Shown: one piece after another, positions 7,232 through 7,306 of the stretch
Layout of the letters: every line of letters begins with the position of its first letter
How positions within the stretch are numbered: the first letter of the stretch is position 1
NCBI GenBank assembly: GCA_905371725.1
Contig: CAJPML010000044.1
Location: 1-7,306 of the forward strand
Length of the DNA: 7,306 bases
DNA from: Leptotrichia sp. oral taxon 215
Lineage (GTDB): Bacteria > Fusobacteriota > Fusobacteriia > Fusobacteriales > Leptotrichiaceae
Reading direction: 5' to 3'
Made by a program: the position numbers and the translations under genes
Notes under the pieces: generated by a model
Database searches by the model: none
Told to the model about the DNA's origin: nothing
Seen by the model: only the letters and a program-made list of their open reading frames with translations

Positions 7232-7306
7232 TGTGAAAAGACTTTTTTATTTATTAATACACTTATTATCTTTTTATTAACAATTAAATTTAAACATTTT
7301 TTCAAT

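Overview
The window reads as a piece of a very AT-rich chromosome from a Gram-negative (diderm) bacterium. All four genes lie on the minus strand, so transcription runs from the right end to the left. An LPS-assembly protein LptD implies an LPS-type outer membrane. The low GC, heavy AAA/ATA/GAA codon use, strong AGGAGG-type ribosome binding sites and the style of the proteins fit Fusobacteriota, plausibly Leptotrichiaceae. That taxonomic call is inference from composition and protein style, not from a marker search.

Layout in transcription order: (1) a well-formed sigma70-type promoter with an extended -10 at 7203-7231; (2) lptD, encoding a very large 1226-residue LptD; (3) after 33 bp, thrS, a complete threonyl-tRNA synthetase; (4) after 82 bp, a seven-helix Bax-inhibitor-1/YbhL-type membrane protein; (5) a 313-bp gap holding a 220-bp foldback (imperfect palindrome) element at 482-701; (6) a small all-alpha (MazG/PRA-PH-like) nucleotide pyrophosphohydrolase that starts at GTG. 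The 75 bp to the right of the lptD promoter (7232-7306) are AT-rich and hold nothing I can identify.

The genes are mostly housekeeping: outer-membrane LPS insertion, tRNA charging, an inner-membrane ion-leak-type protein and nucleotide sanitation. lptD and thrS are spaced like an operon and probably share the lptD promoter. The membrane protein may also be read from it. The palindromic element begins only 16 bp after that gene's stop and probably ends or shapes the transcript before the pyrophosphohydrolase gene.

I see no defence system, phage, CRISPR or new multigene system here. The points most worth a second look are the foldback element, which no coding feature explains, and the LptD, whose mature part has no cysteine at all (so it cannot form the disulfides known from E. 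coli LptD) and which carries a roughly 100-residue hydrophilic insert.
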